From CAYWNA01 sp964459305 (GTDB lineage Bacteria; Planctomycetota; Planctomycetia; Pirellulales; Pirellulaceae): 64,000 bases of DNA. The translations under genes and the position numbers were made by a program. Shown piece after piece: positions 1 to 7,352 of this stretch. Positions within the stretch are counted from its first letter, which is position 1, and every line of letters starts with the position of its first letter. The stretch spans positions 1-64,000 of the forward strand of contig CAYWNA010000012.1 of assembly GCA_964459305.1 (NCBI GenBank), written 5' to 3'. Under the pieces are notes generated by a model. That model did no database searches, was not told the DNA's origin, and saw nothing but the letters and a program-made list of their open reading frames with translations.

Positions 1-2812
1 GCGCCTCCCAGTCCTTCGGGTGTTCGCGGCGCAGTCGCTCGATCAACTTCAGCGCGGTGTCGTACTTCGAGTAGTTGATCAGGCTATCGATGGCCAGCAA
101 AACCCGCTCGGCGTCGCGTTCGGACTCGGCCAGGCGGGTCCAGACCGCTTCGGCTTCGTCGATCTCGCCGGAACGCAACAGCAAATTGGCCAGACGCACA
201 TTGCCGTCGTTGCTTGGGGCGATTTCGTTGATCCGCCGCTGAAAACGGGCGGCGGCCTCTAGGTCTTCCTCTGTTGCGGCCAGTTGGGACAATTGTGCAA
301 GCAACTGGGTATCGCGCGTGTCCTCAGTCAGTAGCCGCTCCAAAACCGAACGGGCGGTACCCAGATCGCCGGCCGCTTGATGCGCAGCAGCCAAACAGAT
401 GGTCATCGGCCGCTCCTGCCGAAGCTCGCGGCCCCGCGTCTCCAATCGGCTGATCAGCCGGTCGAAGCGGTTGGTGCGCAAGTACAGCTCGGTCAACTGT
501 GCCACGAACCCGATTTGTTCGTCCACATCGCCCGCCTTCTCAAAGGCTTGCCAATACAGCTCGATGGCTTCGTCCGTTCGAAATTGGCCGGCCAATGCGG
601 AGGCCAGAGCCCGCAGGGCGTCCCGATCGTTTGGATTCGCTCGCACAGATCGGCGCAAGGCGTCCAGCCCTTCGTCAGTTCTCCCCAGTCCGAAACAGAG
701 GTCGGCATAGAACTGAAAATGCTGTGGGTTGCCGGCGGCGGCCGCGATCAGATCTTGCCCGGCCTTCAACGCCGCGTCGATTCGGCCCAGACGCATTTCA
801 AGCGTGGCAATGGCCGTCAAGTAGCTCGTTAGAAACCGACGGTCGATCGATGCCAACTGGCGGTTTGCCTTGACCGCCTCGCCCAGTTGTCCGGACGATT
901 CAAAGACCCGCGCCGCCACCGTCCACGTGGAGACGGACGTGTCGTTCAATCTCAAGGCTTGGCGAATCGCCGCCGCTGCCTCAGCCTGCTGCCCGCCGGC
1001 TTCCAGGTACAGCGCCAGCTCTCGCCATCGCGCGTCGGTTGCCTGCGTGCCCGAGTCCAGTTCGCCCCGCAGCGTGCGGATTCGATCGGCCAGTTTCCCG
1101 CTGGCTTGAAAACTCTTGATTCTCTCGCCCAGCACTACCTGATATTCTTCGCCGTCCTCGGTCAGACCTTCGGCAATCGCCAACTGCTCCAACGATTTGT
1201 CGTACTGTTCGCTCTCTCGCAGCATCTCGGCAAAACGCACTCGCTCGCCAAACTCGGGCTCCAGCGAACAGGCTTCCGCCATTGCGGCCAAGGCTTCTTC
1301 GGTGTAGCCGAACGTGTCATACACCTCGGCCAATCGGACCAGGTTTTTTATGTTACGCCGCTGGCCGGCGGCAATCGATTGCCAAACCTGTTTGGCATCG
1401 TCGGGCTGTTTCAGAATGTGGTAATACTCGCCCAGGTACTCGCGATACTGAACGTCGCCCGGGGCCAATTCCGCCGCCTTCTGGTACAACTCGATCGCAT
1501 CGTCGGTCATCTTGGCATGGCGGAACAGATCGGCCACGTGCGATGCGGTTACGGCATCGTCCGGTTTGGCCTGGATCAAACGATTCCAGACTTGTGCGGC
1601 CTTCTCCTCGCGTTCGGCTTTGGCCAGCGACTCGTCTTCCAGGATCACTTCGCCCCACCGTGTCAGATGGTCGGGGTTGTCCGGATCGATCTCGGCCAGA
1701 CGCTCGGACTGTGTTGCGGCTTCGGCGAATTTGCCTTCTCGGATGTACTGGTCGATCAGCGACGTGTGCAGCGAGATGTTCGACGGCGCCAATTCAATCG
1801 CCTTGCGGTACCAGGATTGAGCCTCGGGCGAGCGGCCCTGCATGGCCAGCGACTGACCGAGCCGGGCCATGGCGTCGATATCTTCCGGGTTTCTTTCGAT
1901 CCAGCCTTCGTAGTACTCGGCCAATCCAGCGTAATCATCTGTGCGCAGGAAGATGTCCTCGATGCGGCTGCGCACGTCGCGATGCAGCCAGCTATCCGGC
2001 TTCAGTTTGGCCAACAGTTTCTCGAAGTCCTTGAGCGCCTCGTCGGTGCGGCCTAGCCGGACTTTGAGTTCACCAGCCTTGACGGCGAACTGAACCTGAT
2101 GATAGCGATCGTCAGTATCCTGCGCGAGCCGTTCGAAACGCACCAAAGCGCCCTCGCTATCGCCCTCTTCGGCCAGAATCGAAGCGATTTCCTCCTGAAC
2201 GCGTAAATCGCCAGGGAACAACCGCTCCAAACGATCCCAGACTTGCAAGGCCTGTTCATTGCGCCTGGCGCGCTGATGGACTCGGCCCAGGGCCTGGAAG
2301 ATTTCCAGCAGATCAACTCTCGCCGGCTTTCGTTCGCTTGCCCGCTCAAACGCCTCGACCGCTTTCTCCGGCTGACCCACGAGAACGAGCGATTTGCCCA
2401 GGTAGTACGACGCCAAAGGCTCTTCGGGCAAATGCTTTTCCGCCTCGCGAAATGCTTTGACTGCCTCGGCATCACGGCCCCGTTCGAATTCGATCATGCC
2501 CAGCAGCATCCATGTCGTGCCGTCGGTCTCGTTCTGGGCCAGATGATCGCGTAGCGATTGCGCAAAGGGCTCGATCGTCCCACGTTCGATGTGATAGCCA
2601 TAGACGCGATCCAAGGCCGTGCCAAACCGGGGTCGCTGCTTCAGCAGCGACAGAAACCGCTCCATGACCTCGCGCTCGCGAGCCTCCTCCGGCGTTTCGC
2701 CGTCGCCGGCGCTCTGTTGAACCCAGAGGGCGCTGGTAGGCGTGAAGGGGGCGAGCAAGAAAAACGTTGTCAGGCAGACAAGCGCGAAGCGTTCAGCGGT
2801 CCGGCTGGCCAT
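1..2812 (-). CDS. Large secreted TPR-repeat protein (3' end outside window)
   Basis: An uninterrupted frame runs from the ATG at 2812 down to base 1 with no stop, about 937 residues, so the C-terminus lies outside the window. I checked the frame at several places (near 1980, 720 and 60) and it stays open. The N-terminus has an Arg-containing start and a hydrophobic stretch (ALVCLTTFFLLAPF), so it is probably exported. From about residue 85 onward, 34-residue TPR-like units follow each other (for example WMLLGMIEFERGRDAEAV, ASYYLGKSLVLVGQPEKAV, TSLIDQYIREGKFAEAA). TPR solenoids mediate protein-protein contacts; no catalytic domain is visible. It is divergent from the MoxR operon across a 233-bp gap, and in aerotolerance (Bat) operons TPR proteins are common partners, so a shared role is possible but inferred. 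Exact function unknown. Confidence 0.85.
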   Translation of the reverse strand, partial: MASRTAERFALVCLTTFFLLAPFTPTSALWVQQSAGDGETPEEAREREVMERFLSLLKQRPRFGTALDRVYGYHIERGTIEPFAQSLRDHLAQNETDGTTWMLLGMIEFERGRDAEAVKAFREAEKHLPEEPLASYYLGKSLVLVGQPEKAVEAFERASERKPARVDLLEIFQALGRVHQRARRNEQALQVWDRLERLFPGDLRVQEEIASILAEEGDSEGALVRFERLAQDTDDRYHQVQFAVKAGELKVRLGRTDEALKDFEKLLAKLKPDSWLHRDVRSRIEDIFLRTDDYAGLAEYYEGWIERNPEDIDAMARLGQSLAMQGRSPEAQSWYRKAIELAPSNISLHTSLIDQYIREGKFAEAATQSERLAEIDPDNPDHLTRWGEVILEDESLAKAEREEKAAQVWNRLIQAKPDDAVTASHVADLFRHAKMTDDAIELYQKAAELAPGDVQYREYLGEYYHILKQPDDAKQVWQSIAAGQRRNIKNLVRLAEVYDTFGYTEEALAAMAEACSLEPEFGERVRFAEMLRESEQYDKSLEQLAIAEGLTEDGEEYQVVLGERIKSFQASGKLADRIRTLRGELDSGTQATDARWRELALYLEAGGQQAEAAAAIRQALRLNDTSVSTWTVAARVFESSGQLGEAVKANRQLASIDRRFLTSYLTAIATLEMRLGRIDAALKAGQDLIAAAAGNPQHFQFYADLCFGLGRTDEGLDALRRSVRANPNDRDALRALASALAGQFRTDEAIELYWQAFEKAGDVDEQIGFVAQLTELYLRTNRFDRLISRLETRGRELRQERPMTICLAAAHQAAGDLGTARSVLERLLTEDTRDTQLLAQLSQLAATEEDLEAAARFQRRINEIAPSNDGNVRLANLLLRSGEIDEAEAVWTRLAESERDAERVLLAIDSLINYSKYDTALKLIERLRREHPKDWEA

Positions 2813-3045
2813 GTTTCTTCCTTTCACGAGAGGTCCCCGCCAAGATTACGCCTGGGTATTCGAACTAGGAACGGACATATTGTCGAAGACACATACGATC
2901 GGGGTCTACCCAAGCTGGAAAATGTTGGGGGCGCGTTACTACAATATAGCAAGTGCAGATTCTTGAACGCAAATAAACCAAGAAGCTGCGTGGTCGCGGG
3001 GATCTCTCTTCTACGCTTGCGAGTTCGCCAGGAGAATAAACGCCT

Positions 3046-4053
3046 ATGAATACGACCAGCGACGAGATGAAACAGGATTTGCAGCGTTTTCGTGAAGACT
3101 ACCAACACTTGCGCAACGAAATTGGCAAGGTCATCGTCGGCCAGCATGAGATTGTCGACGGTGTGTTGATGGGGCTGATTGCCCGTGGCCACGTACTGCT
3201 GGAGGGCGTTCCCGGTTTGGGAAAGACCCTGTTGGTCCGCACCTTGGCAGATGCATTGCACGCAGCGTTCTCACGCATTCAGTTTACACCGGACCTGATG
3301 CCCGCCGACCTGATCGGCACCAATGTCATGCTGGAAACGACCGAGGGCAAACGGAGCTTTCAATTCCAGCAGGGTCCCATCTTCGCCAACGTCTTGCTTG
3401 CCGACGAAATCAACCGCGCTACGCCCAAGACGCAATCGGCGCTGCTGGAGGCGATGCAGGAGCATTCGGTAACGGTGGCCGGCCAGACGCATCGTCTGGA
3501 GGGCCTGTTCTTTGTTTTGGCCACCCAGAACCCGTTGGAGATGGAAGGGACCTACCCGCTGCCCGAGGCGCAATTAGACCGGTTCCTCTACAAGCTGCTC
3601 GTCAACTTCCCCTCGATGGACGACATCGAGACCATCTTGGATCGAACCACCGAGGTGGAAGAACCCAGCGCGGCGCCGCAATTCGAGGCCGAACACATCA
3701 TGGAGATGTCGCATCTTGCGCGGCAGATTCCGATCGCCGACGATGTACGCCGCTACGCGATTCGCTTGCTGATGGCATCTCATCCGGATTATGAATTCGC
3801 CGCAGAGATGACAAAGCGTTTTGTACGATATGGTTCCAGCCCCCGTGGAGCGCAAGCAATGATTCTGGGGGCCAAGATCGCCGCCATACTCGACGAGCGA
3901 TACCACGTGTCGCGGGAGGACATCAAGGCAGTCGCTCACACCGCACTGAGACACCGGCTGATTCTGAATTTCGAGGGGCAGGCGGAAGACGTCCAAGCCG
4001 ACGATGTGATCGACGACATCATTGCCAATGTGAAAGAACGAGCGGCGGCTTGA
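3046..4053 (+). CDS. MoxR-family AAA+ ATPase
   Basis: 335 residues, normal for the family. Walker A is GVPGLGKT at residues 54-61. Walker B is LLADEINRATPKTQSALLEA, followed by the sensor-1 region ATQNPLEMEGTYPLPEAQLD. A C-terminal lid with the Arg-containing helix GSSPRGAQAMI follows. MoxR ATPases act as chaperone-like remodelers, usually with vWA proteins encoded next door; here DUF58, BatA-like and vWA genes follow directly. The ATG at 3046 has AGGAG about 9 bases upstream. It is the first gene of the operon; a TACAAT hexamer at 2940-2945 could be a -10 box, but I see no good -35 partner. Function as a family member is secure; the client is inferred to be the downstream vWA proteins. Confidence 0.95.
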   Translation: MNTTSDEMKQDLQRFREDYQHLRNEIGKVIVGQHEIVDGVLMGLIARGHVLLEGVPGLGKTLLVRTLADALHAAFSRIQFTPDLMPADLIGTNVMLETTEGKRSFQFQQGPIFANVLLADEINRATPKTQSALLEAMQEHSVTVAGQTHRLEGLFFVLATQNPLEMEGTYPLPEAQLDRFLYKLLVNFPSMDDIETILDRTTEVEEPSAAPQFEAEHIMEMSHLARQIPIADDVRRYAIRLLMASHPDYEFAAEMTKRFVRYGSSPRGAQAMILGAKIAAILDERYHVSREDIKAVAHTALRHRLILNFEGQAEDVQADDVIDDIIANVKERAAA

Positions 4054-4163
4054 CGCACTAGATTGTCGCTTCTGCTCCGCGAAAGGGCGTTCGTTCGCAG
4101 AGCACCACACTTGTAAACGAAATGGACAACCGTATCTATACCGCTCGCGGCTGAGTCTGACCC

Positions 4164-4228
4164 GTAGCCGAACTCGCCAGAGTTTGGAGGAAGCGCCGTA
4201 CGATCCAAAGTCTGGCGACTTCGGCTAC
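4164..4228 (+). repeat. Dispersed hairpin repeat, copy 1 (24-bp arms)
   Basis: Inverted repeat between the moxR-like and DUF58 genes: arms 4164-4187 and 4205-4228, starting GTAGCCGAA and ending TTCGGCTAC, 22 of 24 positions pairing. The two unpaired positions (C opposite C at pair 10, G opposite G at pair 19) recur at the same places in the copies at 5205, 10005 and (reversed) 21999. The loop differs from copy to copy. Confidence 0.85.
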
Positions 4229-4293
4229 CAACAGAAAAACGGATAGACCTAACCGCGGGCGGTATATAACCACGACCAATTCTCGTTCTAATC

Positions 4294-5169
4294 ATGCTGT
4301 TTGATTCAGAATTCTTGAAGAAACTCGAATACCTGTCACTCGTTTCTCGGCGCGTGTTTCGCGGGCAGTTGTTGGCCCAGCGCCGGACGATGCAGTTGGG
4401 TGGCGGCATCGAGTTTGCCGACCATCGCGAGTACGTGGCCGGAGACGATTTCCGCTATCTCGATTGGAACATCTACGCGCGGCACGGCGACTTGTTGCTC
4501 AAGCGATTTCAGGAAGAGGAGGATCTACACGTCTACATGTTCCTGGACTGCTCGCGCAGTATGGCTTGGGGCGAACCGCCGAAATTCGATTACGCCAGGC
4601 AGGTCACCGCCGCGCTGGCCTACATCGCGCTGGCCGACCTGGATCGAGTGTCCGTCGTCGCCTACGCGGGTGACATCGTGGATGTGGTGCCGCTGACTCG
4701 GGGCAAGGGGCGAGTTTTGACGTTGCTCAAGTTCTTGGAGAACCTTGAAACGCAAGGCGATACGACCGACCTGGAGCGTGCCGCCAGCAGTTTCATTCAC
4801 CGTCGCCAGCGTACGGGCCTGGCGATCGTGGTCAGCGATCTGTTCGACCAGGGCGGTTTCCGCCGTGGCGTCGATATGTTGCGGCATCGTCAGTATGAAC
4901 CGCATGTGATTCAGATTTACGATCGTGCGGAAGCGGAACCGAATCTGCTGGGCGACGTAGAGTTGTACGACGTGGAAACTGAAAGTCTGAAAAAGGTCAC
5001 GATCACAGAAGGAAAGCTGCGGCAGTACAAACGCGTTTTTCGCGAGTTTCTGGCGTCTGTCGAAAGCTACTGCCGCGGGTACGGGATGGCGTGTACCAGG
5101 ACCAGTACGGAACTGCCCTTCGATCAACTGATTCTACAGATGATGCGCACCGCGGGTGCGGTCGGATAG
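4294..5169 (+). CDS. DUF58 domain protein (vWA-like)
   Basis: 291 residues. It carries the DUF58 signature region (EFADHREYVAGDDFRYLDWN, residues about 38-57) followed by a vWA-like strand with a metal-site motif FLDCSRSM (DxSxS type). There is no membrane segment, so it is a soluble partner. DUF58 proteins are consistently encoded beside MoxR ATPases and Bat proteins, which fits its place as second gene. I chose the ATG at 4294 because the conserved N-terminus (FDSEFLKKLEYLSLVSRR) starts there; no clear Shine-Dalgarno is visible. The gap upstream (240 bp) carries hairpin copy 1 and is long for an operon. Confidence 0.93.
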   Translation: MLFDSEFLKKLEYLSLVSRRVFRGQLLAQRRTMQLGGGIEFADHREYVAGDDFRYLDWNIYARHGDLLLKRFQEEEDLHVYMFLDCSRSMAWGEPPKFDYARQVTAALAYIALADLDRVSVVAYAGDIVDVVPLTRGKGRVLTLLKFLENLETQGDTTDLERAASSFIHRRQRTGLAIVVSDLFDQGGFRRGVDMLRHRQYEPHVIQIYDRAEAEPNLLGDVELYDVETESLKKVTITEGKLRQYKRVFREFLASVESYCRGYGMACTRTSTELPFDQLILQMMRTAGAVG

Positions 5170-5172
5170 CTT

Positions 5173-5208
5173 ATGGAATCCGGCAACCTAGGTGGGCTGA
5201 TGCCGTAG
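5173..5208 (+). pseudogene. Vestigial copy of the batA-like gene start
   Basis: Four bases after the DUF58 stop, ATG at 5173 opens an 11-codon frame (MESGNLGGLMP, then TAG). It matches the first residues of the gene at 5306 (MEFGNLGGLWWG). At DNA level 5171-5199 and 5304-5332 agree at 24 of 29 positions. The match ends where the hairpin repeat at 5205-5267 begins, whose first bases supply the TAG stop. It reads as the original gene start, cut off from its gene, or a duplicated start flanking the inserted repeat. Confidence 0.7.
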
Positions 5209-5267
5209 CCGAACTCGCCAGAGTTTGGCCTGAAGCGACCCGACCAAAGTCTGGCGACTTCGGCTAC
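5205..5267 (+). repeat. Dispersed hairpin repeat, copy 2 (24-bp arms)
   Basis: Arms 5205-5228 and 5244-5267, identical in sequence to the arms of the copy at 4164, with the same C-C and G-G mismatched pairs. Only the 15-bp loop differs. It sits between a vestigial and an intact start of the batA-like gene. Confidence 0.87.
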
Positions 5268-5305
5268 GCGGCAAACGAGATACTTACTTCCAGGACAGTG
5301 TCCTT

Positions 5306-7237
5306 ATGGAATTTGGCAACCTGGGCGGACTGTGGTGGGGACTATTAGCGTTTCCCATCGTGGTCTTGTACATCTTGAAGATCCGATTGCGCCGTCAGCC
5401 GGTCTCGACGCTGCTGTTCTGGAATCAGCTCTTCGAGGAGAAGCTGCCTCGGTCGATCTGGCAGCGGTTGCGGCATTTGCTGTCGCTGCTGTTGCAGTTG
5501 GCGTTCCTATCGCTCCTTGTCGCGGCGCTGATCGATCCTTTCTGGTCGTGGGAACGGTTGCAGGCGAGGCGTCTTGTGTTAGTGATCGACAACTCGGCCA
5601 GCATGAATGCCACGGACGTGTCGCCGACGCGATTGGACGATGCGAAGAAACGAGCCGAAAGTCTGATCCGGGGCCTTCGTCTGCGTGACGAAATGGCAAT
5701 CGTCTCAGCCGGCAGCGTGCCGCGCGTCGAATGCGGTCTGACGAACCATCAACGTACGTTGCGACAGACGATCAAGGATGTGACGGGAACCCATGGCCCA
5801 ACTCGTATCCCCGACGCGATCCGCCTGGCAAAACGGTTCCTGGCCGGGCACGAAAACCGCAAGATCATGGTCCTGACAGACGGCTGCTGGACCGCAGACG
5901 CAGAAATCGAGGGAGACGAGGAAATCGAGCTGGTTCAGGAGGGGGAAGAAGCTGACAACGTGGGGATCACCAAATATCAGACTCGCCGAAGCCTAGTCGA
6001 TCCGATCGGTTATCAGATTCTGGTCGAGGTGACCAACTTCTCCGAGGAAGACGTCGAATGCCGGCTGGAGCTCGCCTTGGGCGAAGAGCTTGTGGACGTC
6101 GTTCCGCTGGAACTCGGGCCGGAGGAAGTATGGAGCAAGTCGATCGACCAGGTGTCAGCCACTGGCGGTCATTTGATCGCCCGCCTGGACCACGACGATG
6201 CCCTGGCCAGCGATAACGAGGCGGTGGCGATACTTCCGGAGCGCAAGAGACTGCCGGTAATTCTCGTAACCGAAGGCAGCCTGTTTCTGCAGCGAGTGTT
6301 CGAAGCGATCCCGCTGGTCGACCTGACGACGGTCGAGACAATCCCGGATAGCGTGCCTTCGGGTTCGATTCTTGTCCTGCATCGCACGATTCCCCAAAAA
6401 CTCCCGACGGGGCGAGTATTGGCAATCGACCCGCCCGGTTCATGCGACCTGTGGAACCTGACGGGACCTGTCGAGCATCCGATCGTGACTGAACAGGACG
6501 ACGATTCGCCACTAATAACCCACGTTCACCTGCAGAACGTGCTCATGCCGGAAGCGAAGAAGCTCGAATTCACGACCGACGTTCAAACGCTTGCGTCATC
6601 GGTGGCCGGCGAGTCCTTGTACGCGGCGGTCGAGCGATCCGAAGGCAAGGTCTTGGTGCTGACGGTGAACCTGGCCAAGGGCGACTTGCCGCTGCGGATT
6701 GCCTTTCCGGTCATGATGACCAACGCGATCGGCTGGTTCCAAGGCGAACAAGGCGAGCTGCGCGAGGCGATCACGGCCGGGGCTTTTGTCGACGTGGATC
6801 TCTCGCCGCTGGCCGAGGTAGATCGGCCCAGAGCCGAATCGGGCGGCGAACTCGAATCCGTGAATACGGCCAATGGCTCGCAACGCGTACCGTCGCTGGT
6901 CCTCCGGTCCCCCACGGGCGATGTCCGGGAATTGCCGCCCGCCGTCCAGGAGACAACGATCGGTCCATTCGATCAATGTGGAGTATGGACGATCGAAGAG
7001 CCGGTTGAGGAAAATCGCGAAAGCGCGGTCAACGCGGATACGGCAACCCTGCAGTTTGCATGTAACCTAGCCAGCAGCGCCGAGAGCGACTTGCGGCCCA
7101 AACAAAAAACAGGGGCGATTGCCCAGGCAGGAATCTTCGGGGTCGGCGGTCGTCCCATTTGGTATTACGTGATTGCAGTTGCGTTTCTATTGATCGTCCT
7201 AGAGTGGTATCTGTATCAGCGAAGGTGGATTAGTTGA
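5306..7237 (+). CDS. BatA-like membrane protein with vWA domain
   Basis: 643 residues. The N-terminus is the BatA aerotolerance-regulator type (GLWWGLLAFPIVVLYILKIR), with a second membrane segment at about 54-75 (LLSLLLQLAFLSLLVAALI). A vWA domain follows with the MIDAS motif VIDNSASMN near residue 93. The middle of the protein is beta-rich and unassigned. The C-terminus ends in a third membrane helix (IWYYVIAVAFLLIVLEWYLY). Bat-type vWA proteins are membrane partners of MoxR ATPases and have been linked to oxygen tolerance and envelope stress; the exact role here is inferred. The start at 5306 is supported by the conserved N-terminus, but a near-copy of the start lies at 5173. Downstream gap of 115 bp holds a perfect inverted repeat. 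Confidence 0.9.
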   Translation: MEFGNLGGLWWGLLAFPIVVLYILKIRLRRQPVSTLLFWNQLFEEKLPRSIWQRLRHLLSLLLQLAFLSLLVAALIDPFWSWERLQARRLVLVIDNSASMNATDVSPTRLDDAKKRAESLIRGLRLRDEMAIVSAGSVPRVECGLTNHQRTLRQTIKDVTGTHGPTRIPDAIRLAKRFLAGHENRKIMVLTDGCWTADAEIEGDEEIELVQEGEEADNVGITKYQTRRSLVDPIGYQILVEVTNFSEEDVECRLELALGEELVDVVPLELGPEEVWSKSIDQVSATGGHLIARLDHDDALASDNEAVAILPERKRLPVILVTEGSLFLQRVFEAIPLVDLTTVETIPDSVPSGSILVLHRTIPQKLPTGRVLAIDPPGSCDLWNLTGPVEHPIVTEQDDDSPLITHVHLQNVLMPEAKKLEFTTDVQTLASSVAGESLYAAVERSEGKVLVLTVNLAKGDLPLRIAFPVMMTNAIGWFQGEQGELREAITAGAFVDVDLSPLAEVDRPRAESGGELESVNTANGSQRVPSLVLRSPTGDVRELPPAVQETTIGPFDQCGVWTIEEPVEENRESAVNADTATLQFACNLASSAESDLRPKQKTGAIAQAGIFGVGGRPIWYYVIAVAFLLIVLEWYLYQRRWIS

Positions 7238-7251
7238 CAACTGTTCGAAGA

Positions 7252-7332
7252 AGTAGGGCCGGTTCCTACCGGCCGAAGGGATAATGACCACGCGCCCCGC
7301 ATCGCGATCGGCCGGTAGGAACCGGCCCTACT
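7252..7332 (+). repeat. Perfect 23-bp inverted repeat with self-complementary arms
   Basis: Arms 7252-7274 and 7310-7332 are perfectly complementary. Each arm also contains its own hairpin (GGCCGGT and ACCGGCC around a 4-base loop), so the element could fold as one long hairpin or as two small ones. It fills most of the gap between the BatA-like and the double-vWA gene. No T-run follows, so a simple terminator is unlikely. Its sequence is unrelated to the 24-bp-arm family. Confidence 0.85.
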
Positions 7333-7352
7333 TAGCCCAATAGCATCAGCAT

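Noticed and set aside
887..2056. Long plus-strand open frame of 389 codons opposite the TPR gene
   Set aside because: It is the antisense shadow of the minus-strand TPR protein, whose frame shows clear repeats; the plus-strand product is low in complexity and resembles no family.
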